A DNA stretch of 64,000 nt from Euryodendron excelsum (lineage: Eukaryota; Streptophyta; Magnoliopsida; Ericales; Pentaphylacaceae): contig CM065389.1 in assembly GCA_033060915.1 (NCBI GenBank), forward strand, positions 24,698,501 through 24,762,500, given 5' to 3'. Positions within the stretch are counted from its first letter, which is position 1. Each line of letters starts with the position of its first letter. Shown here in pieces: positions 55,040 to 64,000 of the stretch. The position numbers and the translations under genes are program-made. The notes under the pieces are model-generated. The model was not told where the DNA came from. It saw only the letters and a list, made by a program, of their open reading frames with translations, and searched no databases.

Positions 55040-56173
55040 ATGGCAGATCAAAACACCAACAGGGTCGCTGGTGACCAAAACACTGACAGAGTTGCAGCCC
55101 TCGAAACTCGTATGGCCGATGTTATGGCCAATATGCAAATGCTTATTACCTAAAACCAGGGGTTGCTTCAACGACTCCCTGCTACCTCCGCAAGAGGACA
55201 ACCATCGAGAGCTCAACCGAAGAATGAAAGAAGTCACGCCAGCCAAGACGTGAACGAAGATCCCGTTTTACCTGGTGGCGGCATCCTGCCCCCTGGAGCT
55301 GTGTTACCACCCCGAAACGACCACACTCCATCGGACGAAGCACAAAGCTGGGCCCCTGGCCCGCCGCCTCGACGTCACCCCCAGCACACCGAAGAAGAAG
55401 GAAAAAGTGGGGACAATCCCCCGGCCTGGGACGAGCGTTTGAGAGCCCTCCAAGCCCAGACGATTGGGGTCATGGAGGTTGTGAAGACCAGAACTCCGAA
55501 CACCGTCGAGGAGATGGTAAACAAAACCGACTCCCAGTTCACCCAGGCAGTCATGCAGGTCCCCCTACCGCCTAAGTTCAAGATGCCCACCATAGAGATG
55601 TTTGATGGGACGAAGGACCCATTGGACCACCTAGAGACCTACAAGGCCTTGATGTAGCTCCAAGCCGTCCCCGACGAGATTATGTGCCGCTTTTTCCCTG
55701 TCACTCTCAAAGGAGCAGCTAGAGTGTGGTTCAACCGGATTCAACCCTCCATTGTTAGTTCCTTCGTTCAGCTCAGCAAACTGTTCGTCGGACACTACAT
55801 TGGAGCCTAGCGACAGAGTAAACGGGCGACCAGCCTACTTAATATGAAGCAGAAGAAAGATGAAACTCTTCGAGAGTTTGTCACCAGGTTTAACCTGGAA
55901 ACCTTGGAGGTGGACGATGTTGATGACAAGGTCGCAGTCACCGCTTTCATGAGTAGAGTCAGGACCCACAAGTTCATGTTTTCGTTGGCCAAGGAGCCTC
56001 TGAAGACTATGGCGGACCTCATGATCAAAGCCCAGAAGTATATAAATGCCGAGGATATGATGAATGCTAGACGGGAATGTGATGAGGGCACCATTTCCCA
56101 GTCTGAAAAAAAGAAGAGATCACCTGAAGGCAAGGACGACCGAGACAAGAAAGCCCGAGGAGTGAGCGGATAG
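55040..56173 (+). pseudogene. gag: Tat element gag, three internal stops
   Basis: Starting at ATG 55040, a single frame continues through stops at 55151 (TAA), 55655 (TAG) and 55808 (TAG) to 56171 (TAG). It encodes a short helical N-terminus (MADQ...RVAALETRMADVMANMQ), a Pro-rich linker, and the retrotransposon gag domain with FKMPTIEMFDGTKDPLDHLE and AARVWFNRIQP, ending in a basic KKKRSPEG segment. Removing the stops leaves a normal-length gag. The reading then shifts by one base between 56173 and 56182. Confidence 0.85.
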
Positions 56174-56181
56174 AAAAGGGG

Positions 56182-57500
56182 GACCGGCCGAGAAACTGTT
56201 TCACTGCCTTTGAGCGCAGTTTCACTCCGCTGACTATGTCGTTGGAGCACGTCCTAAACGAGATAAAAAATGACCCAGACCTAAAATGGCCTAGGAAGTT
56301 AAGGGGACTCCCAGAAGAAAGGAACCGAAGGAAGTACTGCTGATTCCATAGGGACCACGGCCACAACATAGACGATTGTTTCGACCTCAAGCAACAAGTA
56401 GAGAACCTAATCAAGGAAGGGCGTTTGGGGAGGTACGTTGCTGGCCAATGGCAAGACAGAGCACTACTGGCCGAGCAGAAGAGCTCGAAAAGAGCCCCAG
56501 CACACCAACACTTGATCAGAGAGATAAGGGTCATCTCTGGGGGCTTTGGAGGTGGCGGCGAGTCTTCGTCCTCCAGAAAGAACCATGTCAGGAGGGCAAA
56601 GCAAGCAGAAGTGTTCTCAGTAGACAAACCGAGCAAGAAGGCCCGACCAGACGTTCCGGACGTAGTATTCACCGAGGACGAAGCTATGGAGTTGAGTCAC
56701 CTGCATGATGATGCCCTGGTGGTCAGCGCCATCATCTCCAACTTCAGAACACGACGAATCCTCATTGACAGTGGCAGCTCGGCTGACATCCTGTTCTGGA
56801 GAGCCTTCAAGCAACTGCAGATACCGAGAGAGGCCTTGAAGCCTATGACATCCCCCCTTGTGGGGTTCACCGGTGACCGGGTCGTCCCCATAGGCTCCAT
56901 CGAGTTACCCGTCACCCTGGGGAATGACCCCCAACAAATCACGAAGTTGGTCAATTTCCTGGTCATGGACTGCCCTTCGGCCTACAATGTGATTATAGGG
57001 CGTACAACCCTGAATCAGTTTAAGGCAGTCATGTCCACATATCACCTAAGATTGAAGTTTCCAATTGAGCACAGGATGGAAACCGTAAAGGGTGATCAGG
57101 TGACCACGAGAGAATGCTACTTGGCATCTTTCAAGGGGGATGCCGCCACAGAGACCCTGGTGATAGAGGAGCTAGAAGTCAGAGGCGAGGAAGAACTTAG
57201 GCGGGGAGAACCAGTGGAAGAGTTGGAACAAGTCCCCATCCACCACCCAGCTCAGGACAACAGCACACGGTCACCCAAGGTTGTCATGGTTGGCACTAGA
57301 GCTCCAGAGCAGCTCAAGCAGGAGCTGCAACAATTCCTGAAGGAGAACGCTGATGTCTTCACTTGGACCCACGAAGATATGCCACGCATCGACCCCGAGA
57401 TCGCCGCTCACTACCTCAACATTTCACCGGAAGCCAGGCCGGTCAAGCAGAAAAGGAGAAGCTTTGCTCTCAACCTCAACGAGGCCGTCGCGGAAAAGTT
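56182..57500 (+). pseudogene. Tat element gag tail and protease region
   Basis: Frame 1 reads the end of gag (ERSFTPL.., then a zinc-knuckle-like YC.FHRDHGHNIDDC with an in-frame TGA at 56341). Protease follows: ILIDSGSSADILFWRAF (about 56758-56808) has the DSG active site in gypsy context. A connection segment runs to about 57500, where one missing base shifts to the RT frame. The 380-codon open stretch 56425-57567 covers most of this. Confidence 0.85.
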
Positions 57501-60434
57501 GACAAGCTCGTCAAAGCCCAGTTCATTAGAGAGGCACAGTACCCGACCTGGCTCTCAAACGTTGTAATGGTGAAGAAGGTGAACGGAAAATGGTAAATGT
57601 GCATAGACTTCACTGACCTCAACAAAGCCTGCCCTAAAGATAGTTTCCCACTGCCCACCATTGACCTTCTGGTCGATTTCACAGCCGGATACGAGATGCT
57701 CTCCTTTATGGACGCTTTTTCGGGGTACAACCAGATCAAAATGGTAGGATGCGATCATGAACACATCGCCTTCATTACCGACAGAGGATTATACTGCTAC
57801 CGCGTGATGCCCTTCGGCTTGAAAAATGCCGGGGCAACCTACCAAAGGCTGGTCAACAGAATGTTCAAGTCCCAGATAGGGCGAAACGTGGAAGTATATG
57901 TGGACGACATGCTGGTGAAGAGCAAGCAAGCTACCGACCATTTGGAAGATTTGAAAGAGACCTTCCACACCCTCAGGCACTACAATATGAAGTTAATCCC
58001 CGCCAAATGTGCATTCGGGGTGGCCTCGGGGAAGTTCCTTGGTTTTATGGTATAGCAGCGAGGCATCGAAGCAAACCCAGAGAAAGTCAGGGTAATACTG
58101 GATATGCAGGCCCTGAAGACGACCAAAGATGTTCAGCGACTAGCAGGACGAGTGGCCGCCCTAAATAGGTTCATCTCCAGGTCAACCGACAAATGCCTAT
58201 CCTTTTTTCGGACATTAAGAAACGCATTCCATTGGACGGGCGAATGCGAGGAAGCCTTTTAACAGCTAAAACACTACTTGGGTTCAGTTCCCCTGCTAAG
58301 TAGAACGGTCATAGGAGAGGAGCTCTACCTCTACTTGGCTGTCTCAGCAACGGCAGTTAGTTCAGCCCTTGTGCAGGAGAGTGAGGGAGTCCAGAAGCCA
58401 GTGTACTACACAAGCAGAGCACTCAGAGGAGTTGAGGAAAGATACCCGAAGATAGAGTTGTTAGCCTTCGCTTTGGTGAACTCAGCGCGGAGGCTCTGGC
58501 CGTACTTCCAAGCCCATACGATTGTGGTCCTAATAGATCAATCCATCAAGAAAGTCTTACACAAGCCTGAAACATCTGGTAGGCTCATGAAGTGGTCAGT
58601 AGAGCTTAGCCAGTTCGACATTCAGTATAGGCCCCGAACAACCGTTAAAGGACAAGCAGCAGCGGATTTCATTGCAGAGTTTACCGCCCAACCTCACACC
58701 CCACCCGATATGGAGGACGCCGAGAACAACTGGGTAGTAAACGTTGATGGCTCCTCCACCGACTAGTCCAGCGGGGCGGGCGTGGTCCTTGTTACCCCCG
58801 ATGGCCAGAAAGTGGAGTATGCTCTCCTGTTCAAATTCCCTGCCACCAAGAATGAGGCCGAGTATGAGGTGCTCATCGCCGGGCTCAGAATTACTCGGCG
58901 AATGGGGGTAGAGCAGATTACCGTCAGGGGAGATTTGCAGTTGGCGATAGAGCAGATCTAAGGAGAGTATGAAGCCAGAGGGGAGAAAATGAAGGAGTAC
59001 TGCCAGATGGCCAGAGACTTGGTTAGGAAATTCTCCAAAGTAGTATTGCAGAGGGTCCCCCGTTTAGAAAACGAAGAGGCAGACAGATTGGCCAGAATCG
59101 TGTCCTCCGACCAGCCTGATCCCGAAGTGCCCTTGGAAACTCTCGATTCGCCGAGCATCCAAACCCCAGAGGTCAATGCGCTGGAAACGGATGACTCATG
59201 GGCTAAGCCAATCAGGGATTACCTAGAGCGTAACATCCTCCCAGAAGATAAGCTAAAAGCAAGGAGAATCAAATTTTGGGCTAGTCGATATGTGATGTTT
59301 GACAGGGTCCTGTACAAGCGAGGGCACACTACTCCCCTCCTCAGATGCGCCACCGCAGAAGAGGTAACCTACATCACGAGGGAAGTCCACGAAGGTATTT
59401 GTGGTAACCATTCTGGAGGATGATCACTGGCTAACAAAATCCTTAAGACAGCATACTATTGGCCAACCATGAGTAAGGACTGCCAAGAGTTCGTGAAAAA
59501 GTGTGATAAGTACCAACGGTTTGCCAACGTCCTAAGACAACCCGCACAGGAGTTGACTCCCATTCTAAGCCCGTGGCCTTTCACCCAGTGGGGGATCGAC
59601 ATCGTGGGCCCATTGCCCCTGGGTAGGGGGCAGAACAAGTTCGCTATGGTAGCCATCAACTATTTCACCAAATGGGTTGAAGTAGAGGTCCTCACCACCA
59701 TCACTAAGCAGAAAATGACCAACTTCCTCTGGAAGAACATCGTGTGTCACTTTGGAATACCCAAAGTAGTCATCACTGACAATGGTAAGCAATTCAAAGG
59801 GAAGCAGTTTAGCGGGTTATGCTCAAACTTGCACATCAGCCACCACTTTTCTTCTCCGGAACATCCCTAAGCAAACGGGCTAGTGGAAGTTACCAACAGG
59901 TCCCTTCTCAAGATCATCAAGACCAAGCTCGAGAAAGCCAAGGGGCTATTGGTGGAGGAGCTCCCCAATGCCCTCTGGGCTTACCGAACCACCGAGCAGG
60001 TCTCAACCGGTCAAACCCCTTTCTCCCTCACCTTTGGCGCCGAAGTCATCGTACCAGTGGAGATTGACCTCCCCAATCCTAGGGCTTAGACCTACGATCC
60101 AGACACAAATAACGAGGCACTAACAGTTGACATGGACCTACTGGAGGAGAAAAGGCTCCAGGCAGCAATCAGAATGGCCTCATATCAGCAACAGATGAGC
60201 CAGTACCATAACAGCCGAGTGCGTTTGAGGCATTTCGAGACGGGGGACTTGGTGTTAAAAAAGGTCAACCAATCTACCAGAGTTGCACAGGACGGGAAGC
60301 TTGGCCCGAATTGGGAAGGACCTTACGAGGTAACGGGCTTCACCAGAAAGGGAACCTATAGACTGAAGGGTCCCAACAGCAAAGAACTGCCCCACCCTTG
60401 ACATGCTGAGCACCTGAGGAAGTACTATGTGTAA
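57500..60434 (+). pseudogene. pol: Tat element RT, RNase H and integrase, nine premature stops
   Basis: One frame (starting at position 57501 or close) covers the rest of pol to the natural TAA at 60432-60434. Premature stops lie at 57594, 58053, 58260, 58764, 58959, 59421, 59868, 60087 and 60399. Domains in order: RT with MDAFSGYNQIKM and YVDDMLVKS (57895-57921), an RNase H region with YTSRALRGVEERYPKIE, a second RNase H-like domain (NWVVNVDGSSTD, then NEAEYEVLIAGL), integrase zinc finger with H..H..C..C (59388-59510), and integrase core with WGIDIVGPLP, VITDNGKQF and GLVEVTNRSLLK. The tail reads TGDLVLKKV and KLGPNWEGPYEV. The two successive RNase H-like domains are the arrangement known for Tat elements. 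Confidence 0.88.
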
Positions 60435-60617
60435 GTGATATTTGGCTTGAATACGCAATTGTAGCAAGGAATCTTTTTGTCTATTAATTCCGTACAGGGA
60501 CCTGCCTAAGTTTATCAAACCTTATATCTACAGCTACAAGTTGATTCATGACGTATTGAGTATTTGCATAGTTCTCTTTGTTTGCAAACCCTCGAACATC
60601 TCCCTTGCAGCACAAAT

Positions 60618-61260
60618 AAAGCGACAAGCCCTGCTCGGGTATGGCTGGGCAGACATAAAGCGATGAAAGTCCTGCTCAGGCCATGGCCGAGCAGGCAAAG
60701 GCTTTATGCCCACAACTGAAGCGACAAAAGTCCTGTTCAGGCCATGGCCGAGCAGGTAAAGGCTTTATGCCCACAACTTAAGCGACAAGCCCTGCTCGCA
60801 CATAGCCGAGCAGGCATGAAGCAACAAAAGTCCTGCTTAGGCCATGGCCGAGCAGGCAAAGGCTTTATGCCCACAAGTTAAGCGACAAAAGTCCTGCTCA
60901 GGCTATGGCCGAGCAGGCAAAGGCTTTACGCCCACTAAAGCGACTAAGCCCTGCTCGGACATGGCGGACCAGGCACGAGGCGACCAAGTCCTGCTCAGGC
61001 CATGGGCGAGCAGGTAAAGGCTTTATGCCCACACAAGCGACTTAGCCCTGCTCGGATATGGTTGAGCAGGTACAAAGTGACGAAGTCCTGTTCATGCCAT
61101 GGCCGAGCAGGCAAAGGCTTTATGCCCACAGTTACAAAGCAACAAGATCCCCTGGTTGGGAATTTCCGAGTGGGCGAAGGCTTCATGCCCACAAATAAAA
61201 ACGACGAGGCCCAATTCCACAAATTCAAGCAACCATCTCTGATCGGGGCATGCCTGAGCA
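60618..61260 (+). repeat. Tandem array with CCTGCTC...GAGCAGG palindromes
   Basis: Eleven or so units alternate between about 60 bp and about 38 bp. Long units read AAGCGACAAAAGTCCTGCTC, then AGGCCATGGCCGAGCAGG, then CAAAGGCTTTATGCCCACAA. Short units lack the last part. Each contains CCTGCTC and GAGCAGG around GGCCATGGCC, so a nearly perfect 25-bp palindrome recurs in the long units. It follows integrase directly and precedes the antisense gene. Tandem repeats in this place are known in Tat elements and can seed satellites. Confidence 0.88.
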
Positions 61261-61537
61261 AGCAAATGCCATGAGTCTAAGCAATAATTCCTGCCCGAGT
61301 AGGCAAACTTGTTGGGATAGCCTAATGTTTTGTTTAATCTACTTTTACTATTGATAGCGACTACCGTTTACCCCTGGGCGGCAACAAAGCAAGCAGATTA
61401 AAACAGAAATGTCAACAATGAGGATGAACGAACCTTTTACATTCAAAACAAATAAAAACAGATTGCAAGGGCTAGAGCAGTGTTACAAAACTTAAACCAC
61501 TGCAAGGGCAAAACTGAAAAACTCCTATACAACAGAT
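61261..61537. other. Spacer between tandem array and antisense gene
   Basis: No gene or repeat was recognised. It contains the end of the array (GAGCAAGCAAATG) and a lone CCCGAGTAGGC. Confidence 0.5.
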
Positions 61538-61830
61538 CTACTTGGCCTTAAGCACTCTAGAAGGGGTCACAGCTTTAGACTGAGCTTCCCCCTTTTTTGG
61601 GGCCTTGGGAGGGACTACAGTCTTGGGCTGACCATCACCCTTCTCTGAGGGCTTGGAGGGGACCACAGCCTTAGGCTGACCCATTGCCCTTATTTGAGGG
61701 CTTGGAGGGGACAACAGCCTTGGGTTGCCCATCACCCTTCTCCAAGGGCTTGGAGGGGACTACAACCTTAGGCTGACCGTCACCCTTATCAGAAGACTTT
61801 AAGGGGACTGTAGGCTTCGGCTGACCGTCA
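61538..61830 (-). repeat. About 57-bp coding repeat, KGDGQPKxVVPSKP
   Basis: Five to six units of about 57 bp lie in the last exon of the antisense gene. Each encodes roughly KGDGQPKAVVPSKPSE, with variants QPKTVVPPKAPKK and AQSKAVTPSRVLK at the end. The variation is mostly substitution, with one frameshift near 61680. Confidence 0.8.
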
Positions 61831-63917
61831 CGCTCCTCTTGGGCTTTGGAAGAGGCCGCAGCTTTGGTAGCCTAGGACTGGGCATCATCCTTGTCCGCCT
61901 CCTCCTTGTCTTGCGCCCCGCCCCTTGACGTTACTTAGGAGACGGCATCATCCTCGTCCTCGGGTTCGATCTGGGAGAGCTCAAGACCAGGATAAGCCGG
62001 GGCAACAAGAGTTTTGGCTTCCCCGAAGCCATCCAGGTAAATCTTGGCAAAGACCATTTGGCACTCTGCCCCCTGTATATATGTCCGCTCCGCCCTCTTC
62101 TTGGCCTCCATTAGTTCGGCAGGAAACGCTGCAATCTGATCCTGGGCAACCTTCAGGGCAGCCTTCTCTGCGCCAGCTTTTCCCAGCAGGCCTCTTTCTG
62201 GCCCTTCTCCTTTTCAAGGTCAGCCCTCAGTCTGGCCTGCTCGTTCTCAAGCTCCTTCATCTTCTCCAGGGCCGTGCTCAGCTTAGCCCAGAGTTGGTCA
62301 AAAACCTTTGTCTCCTCTATAAAGGCCTTCTTAAAGTTCGCTGATCGAGCAGCCAGTGTTGCCACTCTAGCAGCAGCCTGAACATGAAACAGAACGATCA
62401 GGAAAACACTCAGCATTCTAAAACAACAGGGCAACAAAAATCAAAGTGTTAAGTCCAAGGCAGTATTTTCTTACCTTCAACAGGTCCTGGCATGCCTCCT
62501 TGGCTAACATTGAGGATGCCTGACCGCCCAGCTTATTGACATCCAAGGCAGGAATGACACTCTTGAGCCTCCTCATCGCCTCGTTGACATTGAAGAAAAT
62601 CGAGGTCGAGTTTGGCATATCCCCCAGCGAAAGGGTAGGGGGTAAGACACCAGCAGGAGGAGGAGTGCTGCCCCGCTGTGGAGCGTCGTCCTCCACGGTT
62701 ATCGCTTTCCCCCCGCCCCCTTTAGCAGCAGCTGGAGCAAAAGCCTTCTGACCAGATGCCAATTTGAATCTCTTGACTGGGGTTGGAGGGTCAGCCCCCA
62801 CGTTCAATTTAGCTCTCTTTTGGAAGCTTCGGTTTAGCGCCATCTCTTCCTCCTCATCCTCAAAAACGTCCACCCTTTGATCTGCAAAAGTCACAGAGCA
62901 TGAACATCAGAGCTTAACAGACCGCAGTTACCTATAAAATACCAAGTACTCACTCCTTGCTCGTTCTGCCTTTAGAGCGTAATCTGTAGGCTCAGGGCCC
63001 AATAAGAACATACCCAAGTTTTCCACATTCACCAAGGCACAGGCGTCAGTAATGCCATGCTTGACAGCTCGGTCCACCCTCCCCTTCAACTCCTTGCTTA
63101 ACATAGGGGCAGCTCGTGCTAAAAGCAAACAACCTACGTTAGTGCTCTACAGACTTACAAATCTAACGAGAAAATAAAGACAAAACACCAGGGTTGGAGA
63201 GCGTACCCTTCCTAGAAGGCCTCCCCCAACTGCGAGGAATTCGAATGAACTTCTCGTCCGCTGGCTCCCAGGGCTGGCTCTCCCTATAAAGAAAAACTTG
63301 TCTTTCCACCCTTTGTGGGATGAGGGCAAATCCTTCACTAATACCATGCCCTTATTCCTGGCGGAAAAGTACCACCACCCACTCTCGGGCTCTGACATCT
63401 TGTAGCAGTGTAGGAACTCACTCAATGTGAGGTTGTCCTTGCCACCACTACTCGCCTGCCACAACACGGCCAACCCCATCAAAATCCTCCATGCGTTCAG
63501 CATGAGCTGACTGAGCGCTAGCCCCAAAGTACCCAAGATCTCCCTGATGGGAGCAGGTATGGGGAACCTAAGGCCATTTGCCAAGGCTGCCTCGTACACA
63601 CAGATCACCCATGGCTGAGCAGAGTAGGCCCACTCTCCTTTCTTCGAAATCCTGTAATGTAGCGAAGAAGGCATCTACTACTCCTTCCAAATCCTCCTCA
63701 TCCTTTTTTCTATCATCACGGAAGATACCCCCTTCGCCGCGAAGTTCAACTCCCTTACTCCTACTACTACCATCGCCCCGGATCCTGGGTCCGTACCCCC
63801 TTCAGAGGCCCCAGAAAGACCCACTGATACACTATCAGGGGCCCCAACCCTAACCCTCACCAGATCTTGAGAGGGGGTATTCTCAGAATCTGACGATTGC
63901 ACCTCTCTCTCATCCAT
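61538..63917 (-). pseudogene. Antisense spliced extra ORF of Tat element (aORF), damaged
   Basis: The minus strand shows four exons: 63917-63207, 63118-62954, 62881-62475 and 62377-61538. All have AG and GT borders. Phases agree (1, 1, 0) once a 1-nt shift near 63280 is allowed, which lets FIRIPRSWGRPSRK read through. The start ATG at 63917 lies in ATGG context (MDEREV). Exon 1 carries the putative gypsy-type transposon domain: CVYEAALANGLRFP, then LHCYKMSEPESGWWYFSARN, then SSHKGWKDKFFF. Exon 4 has a coiled coil (KAFIEETKVFDQLWAKL...) and a Lys-rich repeat tail. Damage: TAG TAG at 63680-63675, a shift near 62175, stop TAA at 61937 and a later TAG, plus a shift near 61680. Function unknown; such ORFs are typical of the Tat lineage. 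Confidence 0.7.
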
Positions 63918-64000
63918 CGTCCCTATCACGTAACCCTTTCTCCTAAATTTATCCCCTACCTTAGCCAGTTCTTCAACCCCCCTTCGATAATTGCCCAAAC

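Larger units (their letters stand above)
37769..64000 (+). mobile_element. Tat-lineage Ty3/gypsy retrotransposon, degenerate, extends past window
   Basis: The element consists of a 5' LTR (37769-38457 plus 54874 to about 54952, split by a 16.4-kb insertion), a TTGGCGCCGTCTGTGGGAA motif just inside the LTR (54960), gag (55040), protease, RT, RNase H, integrase (to 60434), a tandem array (60.62-61.26 kb) and an antisense gene (63917-61538). RNase H before integrase marks it as Ty3/gypsy. The antisense extra ORF and the 3' tandem repeats are characteristic of the Tat lineage. The 3' LTR is outside the window. The LTR start at TGATGGGGCCGACC is a judgement, because its target duplication cannot be checked here. 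Many stops show the element is dead. Confidence 0.8.

Noticed and set aside
56067..56672. 201-codon minus-strand frame across the Tat gag-protease region
   Set aside because: It is antisense to a recognised coding region, with no domain of its own.

Overview
This is a stretch of nuclear DNA from a flowering plant. The evidence is long AT-rich non-coding sequence, GT-AG introns, plant-type gene fragments (anaphase-promoting complex subunit 5, cyclin H) and a dense load of plant LTR retrotransposons of the Sirevirus-type Ty1/copia and Tat-type Ty3/gypsy kinds. The species cannot be told from the sequence. No bacterial-style gene, rRNA, tRNA or CRISPR array was seen.

Layout. 1-14.4 kb: mostly non-coding, with a solo LTR (3503-4976, 5-bp target duplication GTTCC), one APC5-like exon with an in-frame stop (6549-6797), a small decayed gypsy element with another LTR nested in it (7232-8776), the 3' end of an L1-type LINE (about 9730-10850) and an inverted-repeat element (11710-12216). 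14.4-25.05 kb: six intact terminal exons of an APC5-like gene. Its introns hold an inverted-repeat element split by a 721-bp foldback, copia pieces, a decayed hAT transposon and a 121-bp tandem repeat. 25-37.2 kb: a 178-bp satellite-like repeat (27.18-27.87 kb), an old diverged LTR (28.8-32.3 kb), a two-exon cyclin H fragment (33.67-34.04 kb) and another LTR (34632-36713).

37.2-64 kb is a Russian-doll nest. An LTR piece (37233-37768) is cut by a Tat-lineage Ty3/gypsy element (37769 to beyond the right edge). The 5' LTR of that element is split by a very long solo LTR (38458-54868, duplication GGCAT, about 5.8 kb once its own insert is discounted). That solo LTR is in turn split by a young Ty1/copia element (42078-52713, duplication ATCCT, LTRs of 1670 and 1671 bp). 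The copia element has gag, a full pol and an extra 537-codon ORF after pol. The Tat element carries gag, protease, RT, RNase H and integrase, broken by at least 14 in-frame stops, then a palindromic tandem array, then a spliced gene on the opposite strand (63917-61538).

The most interesting signals are regulatory and structural. Short palindromes are repeated just upstream of the TATA box in the copia LTR (GAGTCGACTC) and in the long LTR (TGGCGCCA), and perhaps as a third type in the old LTR. The copia palindromes occur again in front of the extra ORF, which suggests the ORF has its own promoter module. The antisense Tat gene keeps matching splice phases over four exons, despite later damage.
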